A stretch of DNA of 64,000 nucleotides, from NCBI RefSeq assembly GCF_900637635.1, contig NZ_LR134383.1, forward strand, positions 1,322,501-1,386,500, written 5' to 3'. Made by a program: the position numbers and the translations under genes. Positions 19,229-26,881 of this stretch are shown piece by piece. Under the pieces are notes generated by a model. That model was given only the letters and a program-made list of their open reading frames with translations, searched no databases and was not told the origin of the DNA. Numbering within the stretch: the first letter of the stretch is position 1; every line of letters begins with the position of its first letter. This stretch comes from Legionella jordanis. GTDB lineage: Bacteria > Pseudomonadota > Gammaproteobacteria > Legionellales > Legionellaceae.

Positions 19229-20547
19229 TGAAACTGCTAGATTTTGTCAGCAGCCCAGTGAATGCCCTGCGGGGCGATATCACGGTACCAGGTGATAAGT
19301 CCATTTCACACAGGTCAATTATTTTAGGTGCCATTGCACGCGGTACTACGACAATCAGTGGTTTTCTAGAGGGAGAAGATTGTCTGGCGACTTTGAAGGC
19401 GTTTCGCTCAATGGGGGTTTCGATTGAAGGGCCTGTTGCCCAACGAGTGATTATTCATGGCGTTGGTAAGCATGGTTTGCAAAAACCCAAAGATGTCATT
19501 GATTGTGGCAATTCCGGTACAACCATACGTTTGCTCTCAGGTCTTTTGGCCGCTCAGCCCTTCGATAGCGAATTGACGGGCGATCAAAGTTTACAAAAAA
19601 GGCCAATGGAGCGGGTGAGTCGACCATTAATCCAAATGGGAGCTGAGATCAGTACCACCGATGGTAAACCTCCTCTACGTATTAAAGGTGGTCGTAACTT
19701 GCAAGGGATTACCTATGAAATGCCTGAGGCGAGTGCTCAAGTAAAATCCTGTTTATTATTGGCAGGGATGTATGCACAGGGGGAGACCAGGGTCATTGAG
19801 CCCGGATTTACAAGAGACCATACTGAGCGTATGCTTACCACTTTTTCCTACCCCATTCAAAAATCAGAAAATACGATCATTATTAATTCTGAAAGCGAAT
19901 GCCTGGGAACTGACATCATTGTTCCTGGAGATATCTCTTCTGCCGCCTTTTTCATTGTTGCAGCAACCATCATTCCTGGCTCCGAATTGGTTATTAGAAA
20001 TGTTGGCATAAATCCCACAAGAACCGGGGTTATTCAAATTTTAACTCATATGGGAGCGCACATCACTTTAAATAATAAACGCCTTTGTGGTGAAGAATTG
20101 GTGGCAGACTTATTCGTTCAGCACGCTCCCCTGGAAGGTATTGATATTCCTTCTGATTTAGTTCCTCTGGCTATTGATGAGTTCCCCATTATTTTTATTG
20201 CGGCCGCTTGTGCCAAAGGCCAAACTTTGCTTCATGGGGCTAGAGAATTGCGATGCAAGGAAAGTGATCGAATTGGAGCAATGGTTGAAGGTTTGCAGCG
20301 TCTCGGCATTGAAGCTCAGGCTTTTGATGATGGTTTATATATTCAAGGCGGTGAGCTTCAAGGCGGGGAGGTAAACAGTTTCCATGATCATCGTATTGCC
20401 ATGGCTTTTGCCATTGCTGGGGCAGTCGCAAAAAATCCAGTTACAATAAAAAATTGTGCCAACGTGGCGACTTCTTTTCCTACATTCGTGCGAACCGCAA
20501 ATTCCATTCATTTGTCCATCAAGGAAAATCAATATGAAGCCCAGTAA
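19228..20547 (+). CDS. aroA: 3-phosphoshikimate 1-carboxyvinyltransferase (EPSP synthase)
   Basis: AroA joins phosphoenolpyruvate to shikimate-3-phosphate in chorismate synthesis. Signatures are PGDKSISHRSIILGA near the N-terminus, then CGNSGTTIRLLSGLLA, and RCKESDRIGAM with FHDHRIAMAFAIAG near the C-terminus. The length of 439 residues is normal. The CGNSGTT version is that of the class II enzymes, where Escherichia coli class I has a GNAGTA version; class II forms are often glyphosate tolerant, which is an inference here. The start shares one base with the serC stop, and the end overlaps the cmk start by 14 bases. Confidence 0.97.
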   Translation: MKLLDFVSSPVNALRGDITVPGDKSISHRSIILGAIARGTTTISGFLEGEDCLATLKAFRSMGVSIEGPVAQRVIIHGVGKHGLQKPKDVIDCGNSGTTIRLLSGLLAAQPFDSELTGDQSLQKRPMERVSRPLIQMGAEISTTDGKPPLRIKGGRNLQGITYEMPEASAQVKSCLLLAGMYAQGETRVIEPGFTRDHTERMLTTFSYPIQKSENTIIINSESECLGTDIIVPGDISSAAFFIVAATIIPGSELVIRNVGINPTRTGVIQILTHMGAHITLNNKRLCGEELVADLFVQHAPLEGIDIPSDLVPLAIDEFPIIFIAAACAKGQTLLHGARELRCKESDRIGAMVEGLQRLGIEAQAFDDGLYIQGGELQGGEVNSFHDHRIAMAFAIAGAVAKNPVTIKNCANVATSFPTFVRTANSIHLSIKENQYEAQ

Positions 20548-21226
20548 AGACGTCCCTGTTATTACTTTGGATGGACCAAGTGGTACAGGCAAGGGAACCA
20601 TTTGCCACATGCTCGCGAATCATCTACAGTGGCATGTTTTAGACAGTGGTTCAATCTATCGAGTTTTGGCTTTGGCTGCACAAAAGAAAAAAATTGATTT
20701 TAATGATGAAAAAGGACTTGCGGAATTAGCCCGCTCTCTGGATCTAAAATTTGAAACCAATCCAGAGCAAAAAGCGGCTGTTTTACTGGATGGAAACAAT
20801 GTCATTGACGAAATCAGAAGTGAAGAGTGTGGGCAAAATGCTTCTAAAATTGCTGTTCTTCCTGAAGTTAGAAACGCTTTGCTAGATCGTCAGCGCGCCT
20901 TTGCCGTACTTCCCGGCTTGGTTACTGATGGCCGAGATATGGGCACAGTGGTTTTCCCACATGCTTCATTAAAACTTTATTTGTATGCAACACCCGAAGA
21001 AAGAGCATTTCGACGATATTTACAGTTGAAAGAAAAAGGAATTGATGCTAGCCTCGCCGAAGTTGTTGATGAATTGGCTAAACGGGATGCAAGAGACACT
21101 TCTCGAGTGCATGCGCCATTGAAACCCGCAGAGGATGCGGTTTTTATCGATACAACTGGATTAACAGTTGTACAAGTGTTCGAACATGTATTAAAATTAC
21201 TCGATGAACATTTGTATTTCCGTTAA
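20534..21226 (+). CDS. cmk: Cytidylate kinase
   Basis: Cmk phosphorylates CMP and dCMP with ATP. The P-loop is TLDGPSGTGKGT near residues 11-22, followed by LDSGSIYRV for substrate binding, VTDGRDMGTVVFPHA and the RDARDTSR motif near the C-terminus. I chose ATG 20534 (MKPSKDVPV), which follows aaggaaaa and gives the standard length of 230 residues. An upstream in-frame start lies inside aroA and encodes no conserved residues. Cmk before rpsA is the usual gammaproteobacterial order. Confidence 0.96.
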   Translation: MKPSKDVPVITLDGPSGTGKGTICHMLANHLQWHVLDSGSIYRVLALAAQKKKIDFNDEKGLAELARSLDLKFETNPEQKAAVLLDGNNVIDEIRSEECGQNASKIAVLPEVRNALLDRQRAFAVLPGLVTDGRDMGTVVFPHASLKLYLYATPEERAFRRYLQLKEKGIDASLAEVVDELAKRDARDTSRVHAPLKPAEDAVFIDTTGLTVVQVFEHVLKLLDEHLYFR

Positions 21227-21233
21227 ATTTGGG

Positions 21234-21267
21234 GGAAGGCGAGAGGACCTCGTTCTTCCATTTTTTT
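21234..21267 (+). terminator. Terminator-like hairpin in the cmk-rpsA gap (possible attenuator)
   Basis: A 10-bp stem with one bulged base (ggaaggcgag / ctcgttcttcc) and an AGGAC loop is followed by seven T residues. It ends 19 bases before the rpsA ATG, leaving no room for a promoter downstream, so rpsA transcripts must pass through it. It could be an attenuator or part of an S1 autoregulatory leader. Confidence 0.6.
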
Positions 21268-21286
21268 ACTTGAGAGTTAATTAAAT

Positions 21287-22966
21287 ATGTCTGAAAGTTT
21301 CAAAGAATTGTTTGAGCAAAGTATCGCTGGCGCACAGTTTTATCCAGGAGCGATCATTTCCGCCAAAGTTATCGGGATCGATAACGATTGGGTCACCTTA
21401 AATGCTGGTCTAAAATCCGAAGGCATTGTTTCAGTTCAAGAATTCCAAGATAAGAATGGAAAGCTGGAAATCCATCTCGGTGACACCGTTGAAGTAGCGC
21501 TGGACTCAGTAGAGGACGGCTATGGCGAAACCCTGCTATCCAGAGAAAAAGCAAAACGCCAAGAAGCATGGCGCAAACTGTCCAAATGCCACGAAAACAA
21601 TGATACAGTGACCGGTTTAATTTCCGGCAAAGTCAAAGGTGGCTTCACGGTAGAAATCGGCTCAATTCGCGCCTTTTTGCCAGGTTCTTTGGTTGATGTC
21701 AGACCAGTTCGTGATCCTTCCTACCTAGAAGGTAAAGAATTAGAGTTTAAAGTCATCAAAATGGATCTCAAGCGCAATAACATTGTTGTGTCTCGTCGTG
21801 CTGTTGTTGAAGAAGAAAGCAGTGCTGATAGACAAGCGCTTCTTGAATCCTTACATGAAGGCCAAGTACTCAATGGTATTGTTAAAAACCTCACCGATTA
21901 CGGTGCATTTATTGACTTGGGCGGAATTGACGGCTTGTTGCACATTACTGACATTTCTTGGAAGCGTGTTAAGCATCCAAGCGAGGTACTAACTGTTGGC
22001 CAGGATGTCCGTGTAAAAGTTTTGAGTTTCGACAGCGAGCGCAACCGTGTATCACTCGGCATGAAACAGTTGGGTAATGATCCATGGGTTGATCTGGTTG
22101 AGCGTTATCCAGTCGGTAAAAAACTGAAGGGTAAAGTCACCAATATTACAGACTACGGTTGCTTTGTTGAAATTGAAGAGGGTGTAGAAGGCTTGGTTCA
22201 CATGTCTGAAATGGATTGGACCAATAAAAATGTTCACCCAAGCAAAGTTGTTTCCATGGGCGATGTCGTTGATGTGATGGTTCTTGAAATTGATGAAGAA
22301 CGTCGACGTATTTCCTTGGGCATGAAACAATGCGTAGGCAATCCCTGGCATCAATTTGCTCAAAGTCATAGCAAGGGACAGAAAGTTAAAGGTAAGATTC
22401 GTTCTATTACTGATTTCGGAATCTTCATCGGCCTTGAAGGCGAAATTGACGGACTCGTTCACTTATCTGATATTTCCTGGAATATTCCTGGAGAAGAAGC
22501 GGTTAAGCAGTTCAAGAAAGGACAAGAGCTTGAGGCTGTTATTTTGGCCATCGATGCTGAGCGTGAGCGAATTTCCTTAGGCTTGAAACAGCTTGAAGGC
22601 GATGCATGGACTACCTATGTTGAAGAACATGGCAAAGGCGCAATTGTTAAGGGCAAGGTATCTGCAGTTGATGCCAAGACTGTAACTGTTGAGCTGGCTT
22701 CAGATGTTACTGGCACCATTCGCGCCAATGAAATTTCTGAAGAACGAGTCGATGACGCGAGTAATTTCTTCAAAGAAGGTGATGAAGTTGAAGCTAAAAT
22801 CATCAACATTGACAAGAAAAATCGCAGCATTGCTCTTTCAGTTAAAGCCAAAGATGCTCAAGATCAAGCTGAAGCAATTAAGAAATACTCCCGCAGCGGG
22901 GAAGTTGCTTCAACCACTTTAGGTGATTTGCTTAAAGAGAAAATGGCCAGCAAAGAAGGCGAATAA
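21287..22966 (+). CDS. rpsA: 30S ribosomal protein S1
   Basis: S1 binds mRNA and brings it to the 30S subunit, especially for mRNAs with weak Shine-Dalgarno sites. The protein is 559 residues and holds six S1 (OB-fold) domains. The central ones are clearest, with repeated patterns such as [43 protein letters not shown] and [22 protein letters not shown], each followed by RISLGMKQ or similar. The start [12 protein letters not shown] is typical. Its own ribosome binding site is poor (gagagttaatt), as in S1 genes controlled by their product. Confidence 0.98.
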   Translation: MSESFKELFEQSIAGAQFYPGAIISAKVIGIDNDWVTLNAGLKSEGIVSVQEFQDKNGKLEIHLGDTVEVALDSVEDGYGETLLSREKAKRQEAWRKLSKCHENNDTVTGLISGKVKGGFTVEIGSIRAFLPGSLVDVRPVRDPSYLEGKELEFKVIKMDLKRNNIVVSRRAVVEEESSADRQALLESLHEGQVLNGIVKNLTDYGAFIDLGGIDGLLHITDISWKRVKHPSEVLTVGQDVRVKVLSFDSERNRVSLGMKQLGNDPWVDLVERYPVGKKLKGKVTNITDYGCFVEIEEGVEGLVHMSEMDWTNKNVHPSKVVSMGDVVDVMVLEIDEERRRISLGMKQCVGNPWHQFAQSHSKGQKVKGKIRSITDFGIFIGLEGEIDGLVHLSDISWNIPGEEAVKQFKKGQELEAVILAIDAERERISLGLKQLEGDAWTTYVEEHGKGAIVKGKVSAVDAKTVTVELASDVTGTIRANEISEERVDDASNFFKEGDEVEAKIINIDKKNRSIALSVKAKDAQDQAEAIKKYSRSGEVASTTLGDLLKEKMASKEGE

Positions 22967-22985
22967 TCCTTCGCGTAATACCTAG

Positions 22986-23017
22986 AAAAAGCGTAGTTCA
23001 CCTACGCTTTTTTTTTA
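22986..23017 (+). terminator. Intrinsic terminator after rpsA
   Basis: A perfect 11-bp stem (aaaaagcgtag / ctacgcttttt) with a TTCAC loop runs into an unbroken T tract of about nine residues, 20 bases after the rpsA stop. Confidence 0.9.
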
Positions 23018-23146
23018 TTTTAATTGTCAAATTTTGCTGGAATGGTAGAGTAATACCGAAATGATTTGAAAATGCATGGCGCTTAACTAGAGCCGCGTAT
23101 TTCTTATACAGCAGTTTTTATTCGAAATGTTAAAAAGGGAAATGCA

Positions 23147-23437
23147 ATGCGCCTTTTTATGATGATAATTTATTTGGTTTTGATCTTATTAGGTGTTACC
23201 TTTGCTGCCTTAAATGCTTCATCTGTTGTGGTGAATTTTTACTTCAGCAAAGTAACCATGCCTATTGCTGTGCTTATGACTATCATGTTGGGTATAGGTT
23301 TACTTTTAGGCTTTCTTTTGTTTTTATATCGCTACTGGCGGCTTAAAATTGAATACGCAAAACTTAAAAACCAATTTAAATTGACTGAGAAAGAAATTAA
23401 AAATTTGCGATCAATCCCCTTACAGGATCAGCATTAA
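23147..23437 (+). CDS. lapA: LapA-domain small membrane protein
   Basis: This 96-residue inner-membrane protein has two transmembrane segments, at about residues 3-23 and 42-62, with NASSVVVNFYF between them and a charged coiled-coil tail. This is the LapA (YciS) pattern. LapA acts with LapB in controlling lipopolysaccharide assembly through LpxC turnover in enteric bacteria. It is followed 49 bases later by lapB, the conserved pair. A good aaaggga site precedes the ATG. Confidence 0.88.
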   Translation: MRLFMMIIYLVLILLGVTFAALNASSVVVNFYFSKVTMPIAVLMTIMLGIGLLLGFLLFLYRYWRLKIEYAKLKNQFKLTEKEIKNLRSIPLQDQH

Positions 23438-23486
23438 TCACTTGGCATACTGCCTATTGGAATAGACGAAATAATGGAGCTTTTGA

Positions 23487-24656
23487 ATGATTAATTTATG
23501 GCCCTTACTGTTACCTGCCGCGGCTTGGTCAGGATGGTGGGTTGCGAGCCGTAATTATTCGGCCAAAGAAACCCGTTTCAATAATCGTTTATCTCGCGAA
23601 TATGTAGTGGGCTTGAATTATTTGCTCAATGAGCAGCCGGATAAAGCAGTTGATATCTTTATTAAGTTGCTTGAGGTCGATAGCGATACAGTAGAAACAC
23701 ATCTTGCTTTGGGTAGTCTATTCAGGCGGCGAGGAGAAGTCGACAGGGCAATACGAATCCATCAAAATTTGATTGCTCGCCCGCAACTCAGTCTCAGAGA
23801 ACGTAAGGAAGCCCTTATGGCTCTTGGTCAGGACTACATGAGTGCTGGCTTATTTGACCGTGCAGAACGTATTTTCCTTGAGGTAGTTGAGTTGGGTGGA
23901 GGGAGTGAGACTTGTAGCCTCCAGGGACTATTGGCCATTTATCAGCAGGAAAAAGCTTGGGAAAAGGCTTTAGATGTTGCTAAAAAACTTGAACTGTCTT
24001 TAGGCCAAAGCATGCATACCCAGGCTGCTCACTATTATTGCGAAATAGCAGCACAAGCCCTAAAGTCCAATGCATTTGAGAAAGCACAAAATGCCATTAA
24101 GCAGGCGTTTATGGTCGACAAGATGTGCGTACGGGCTAGTCTCATGCAAGCTTCTCTTGATATGCAAATGGGGCGCTATAAGCAAGCTATTCGCTCTTTG
24201 AAACGTGTTCCTGAGCAGGATCCGGAATTTCTAAGTGAGATCATTGAGCCGTTAGTCGCTTGCCATCGTGAACTGGATTCAATGGACGAATGCATTGAGC
24301 ACCTTCAACAAACTCTGACAGAACATCCAAGAGCTTCTACCATTTTTGTTATTGGGGAATTTTTACGTAACCACAAAAGCGTTGATGTCGCCATTGATTT
24401 TGTATCTGATAAATTAGGAACACACCCTTCAATCAGAGGGTTAAACCGTCTCATTTTTTGGCATCTGGAAACAGCTCATGGCAAAGTAAGAGAAAAGTTG
24501 CAGATGCTTTACGATATAACCAGTAAATTTTTAGATAATAAACCGATATATCGTTGTGGACAGTGCGGTTTTGGCGGCAAACATCTTCATTGGCATTGCC
24601 CAAGTTGTAAGCAGTGGGGTAGAATGAAGCCAGTTCATGGTTTGGAAGGGGATTAG
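23487..24656 (+). CDS. lapB: LapB (YciM), TPR lipopolysaccharide assembly regulator
   Basis: LapB is an inner-membrane-anchored TPR protein that delivers LpxC to FtsH in enteric bacteria. The N-terminus is a short hydrophobic anchor (about residues 2-20). TPR helices then cover about residues 45-350. The C-terminal rubredoxin-like metal knuckle is clear: YRCGQCGF and WHCPSCKQWGRM, two CxxC pairs that bind iron or zinc. The 389-residue length matches the family, and it forms an operon with lapA. Confidence 0.95.
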   Translation: MINLWPLLLPAAAWSGWWVASRNYSAKETRFNNRLSREYVVGLNYLLNEQPDKAVDIFIKLLEVDSDTVETHLALGSLFRRRGEVDRAIRIHQNLIARPQLSLRERKEALMALGQDYMSAGLFDRAERIFLEVVELGGGSETCSLQGLLAIYQQEKAWEKALDVAKKLELSLGQSMHTQAAHYYCEIAAQALKSNAFEKAQNAIKQAFMVDKMCVRASLMQASLDMQMGRYKQAIRSLKRVPEQDPEFLSEIIEPLVACHRELDSMDECIEHLQQTLTEHPRASTIFVIGEFLRNHKSVDVAIDFVSDKLGTHPSIRGLNRLIFWHLETAHGKVREKLQMLYDITSKFLDNKPIYRCGQCGFGGKHLHWHCPSCKQWGRMKPVHGLEGD

Positions 24657-24827
24657 AGCTCATACCCAGGTTTTTTGTGCATGAAGTTAAGTCAGTGTTT
24701 GTGAAAAAACATCCTTAAATCCATGTAGTTAAGTTGTGATTGATTTTTATTGTTCACCCGCAGCTTAAGATGAGTTTGAAATTGCTCATCGACACTTGGC
24801 TCTTACCCCATTAATATTGAGATAATT

Positions 24828-25937
24828 ATGCAATTTATAGATCTTAAACATCAATATAGATTAATTGAGCAAAATATTTTAAAGGGCATCCAAAATGTTC
24901 TTGAGCATGGTCAATACATCATGGGGCCTGAAATAACCAAACTTGAGAAAGAGCTGGCACAATTTTTAGGCGTGAGACATGCCATAGTGAATTCGAGCGG
25001 GACAGATGCATTATTAATGGCGTTAATGGCTTTGGAATTGGAACCAGGTGATGAAGTAATAACCAGTCCATTCAGTTTTTTTGCTACAGCGGAAGTCATT
25101 GCACTTTGTCAGGCGAAACCTGTTTTTGTTGATATTGAACCGGATACTTACAATATCGATCCAGATAAAATCGAGGCAGCGATTACTGAGAAAACCAAAG
25201 CGATTATGCCCGTGAGCTTATATGGGCAATGCGCTGATATGAATCGCATCAATAACATTGCAAAGCGCTATGGTCTGCCCGTTGTTGAGGATGGCGCACA
25301 AAGCTTTGGCGCAACCTATCATGGAGACTATTCTTGCGCTTTATCAACAATTGGCTGCACCAGTTTCTTTCCTTCAAAACCTTTAGGGGGATATGGAGAT
25401 TCGGGAGCTTGTTTTACCGATGACGATATCCTCGCAGAAAGAATGGTGGAAGTGCGTATTCATGGTCAAAATGCCAGGTACTGTCACCGCAGAATTGGAA
25501 TAAATGGGCGAATGGATACAATCCAGGCCGCTATCCTTCTGGAAAAAATGAAGCTATTTCCAGATGAAATCATTATGCGCCAAAGAGTAGCGGAAAATTA
25601 CGAAAAACTGCTTTCTAATGTGGTAAAAACTCCAGTGATTAAGCCCGGTCATACTTCGGTTTTTGCGCAATATACAATCGAAGTTCCTAATCGCGAGTTA
25701 TTCCAAAAGCAAATGCAAGCCTTGGGTATTCCTACTGCTGTTCATTATCCAATAGCCATGCATGAACAAGAAGCTTTACTTCATTTAGGCTATAAAAGAG
25801 GCGACTTTCCTCATGCGGAACGCGCCAGTCAATACGTGGTAAGTTTACCAATGCACCCCTATTTGACGATTGACGATCAACAAAGAATTGCCGCCGCAGT
25901 CAAATCTTGCTTGTCCCATGAGGCAGTGGAGGCCTAA
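24828..25937 (+). CDS. DegT/DnrJ/EryC1 sugar aminotransferase (WbpE-like)
   Basis: This PLP enzyme of 369 residues transfers an amino group to a keto-sugar nucleotide. The internal aldimine lysine is in TSFFPSKPLGGYGDSGACF, and the N-terminal VNSSGTDALLMALMAL holds the phosphate-binding loop. VVEDGAQSFGA holds the Asp that binds the pyridine nitrogen. It most resembles WbpE-type enzymes acting on UDP-3-keto-N-acetylhexuronic acid, though substrate is not certain. No other sugar-nucleotide gene is adjacent. The stop is followed directly by pyrF. Confidence 0.9.
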   Translation: MQFIDLKHQYRLIEQNILKGIQNVLEHGQYIMGPEITKLEKELAQFLGVRHAIVNSSGTDALLMALMALELEPGDEVITSPFSFFATAEVIALCQAKPVFVDIEPDTYNIDPDKIEAAITEKTKAIMPVSLYGQCADMNRINNIAKRYGLPVVEDGAQSFGATYHGDYSCALSTIGCTSFFPSKPLGGYGDSGACFTDDDILAERMVEVRIHGQNARYCHRRIGINGRMDTIQAAILLEKMKLFPDEIIMRQRVAENYEKLLSNVVKTPVIKPGHTSVFAQYTIEVPNRELFQKQMQALGIPTAVHYPIAMHEQEALLHLGYKRGDFPHAERASQYVVSLPMHPYLTIDDQQRIAAAVKSCLSHEAVEA

Positions 25938-25938
25938 G

Positions 25939-26631
25939 GTGAACCCAAAGCTTATTGTTGCTTTTGATTTTCATCGACAAGAAGAAGCATTTCAGTTGCT
26001 AACGCAGCTTAATCCAAAACAGTGTGCCATAAAAATTGGCAGTGAAATGTTTACCTTATTTGGGACTGAACTGGTTCGAACCATTATAAATAAAGGCTTT
26101 AAGGTCTTTTTGGATTTAAAATTTCACGACATTCCGAACACCGTAGCTCAGGCTTGCCATGCCTGTGCGAACTTGGGTGTTTGGATGATAAACGTCCATG
26201 CTTGCGGTGGTTTAAAAATGATGCAAGCCGCTAGAGAAGCTTTAAATCCTTATGGAGCTAAACGCCCCTTGTTGATTGCAGTCACGGTGTTGACCAGTAT
26301 GACGGCGGAAGATTTGATCCAAATCAATGTTGAAACATCTGTTGAAGAACAGGTTCAAAATTTAGCCTGCTTATCTAAAACCGCAGGTTTGGATGGCGTT
26401 GTTTGCTCCGCCTTTGAAGTTCCAACGATAAAGAATGCTTGTGGCCCATCATTCATTACTGTCACCCCCGGTATCCGATTGCCTGAAAGCAGCCTGGATG
26501 ACCAGGCTCGCATAATGACACCTTCGCAAGCGATTCAGGCCGGGAGTGATTATCTCGTTATTGGGAGGCCGATTACACGCGCGCCTTCACCATCAAAGAT
26601 AATCGATCTAATTTTGACTTCCATTGACTAA
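25939..26631 (+). CDS. pyrF: Orotidine 5'-phosphate decarboxylase
   Basis: PyrF makes UMP from orotidine monophosphate. The catalytic set is in FLDLKFHDIPNTV (the Asp-x-Lys-x-x-Asp motif). The phosphate-binding TPGIRLP and YLVIGRPITRA are near the C-terminus. I set the start at the GTG at 25939, one base after the aminotransferase stop, because GGAGG lies seven bases upstream and the 230-residue product begins at the usual point. An in-frame ATG at 25918 is the alternative. Confidence 0.94.
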   Translation: MNPKLIVAFDFHRQEEAFQLLTQLNPKQCAIKIGSEMFTLFGTELVRTIINKGFKVFLDLKFHDIPNTVAQACHACANLGVWMINVHACGGLKMMQAAREALNPYGAKRPLLIAVTVLTSMTAEDLIQINVETSVEEQVQNLACLSKTAGLDGVVCSAFEVPTIKNACGPSFITVTPGIRLPESSLDDQARIMTPSQAIQAGSDYLVIGRPITRAPSPSKIIDLILTSID

Positions 26632-26650
26632 TTTTGTTTATTGATTCCAG

Positions 26651-26764
26651 AGTTAAGCCACTCTTCAAGGCCTTCAGCCCCTGTGGTTATCCATTAAAAA
26701 CAAAAACCATGAATCATTCGCCCCGGAGTAGAGATGTTGAGCTCTGTGGAAGAATGGCTTAACT
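26651..26764. repeat. Long-range inverted repeat upstream of the patatin gene
   Basis: Sixteen bases at 26651-26666 (agttaagccactcttc) are complementary to 26749-26764 with one mismatch. The 82 bases between contain further small complementary pieces (ggtt/aacc). It could be a folded RNA, a pyrF terminator or a remnant of a small mobile palindrome. Confidence 0.5.
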
Positions 26765-26881
26765 AATTTGCTATTTATTTATTCACTGATCTATGTTAGT
26801 TATTAATTTAGTCAAATAATTTGACATATTTGATGCATGGAATGCGCATCATTCATAGGCTTGCAACTAAGGGAATAGACT

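Noticed and set aside
24789..24817. Promoter TCGACA-17-TAATAT before the aminotransferase
   Set aside because: The predicted start would be about 4 bases from the ATG, making the transcript leaderless, so I do not trust it.
26820..26850. TTGACA element before the patatin gene
   Set aside because: No acceptable -10 sequence lies 16-18 bases downstream.
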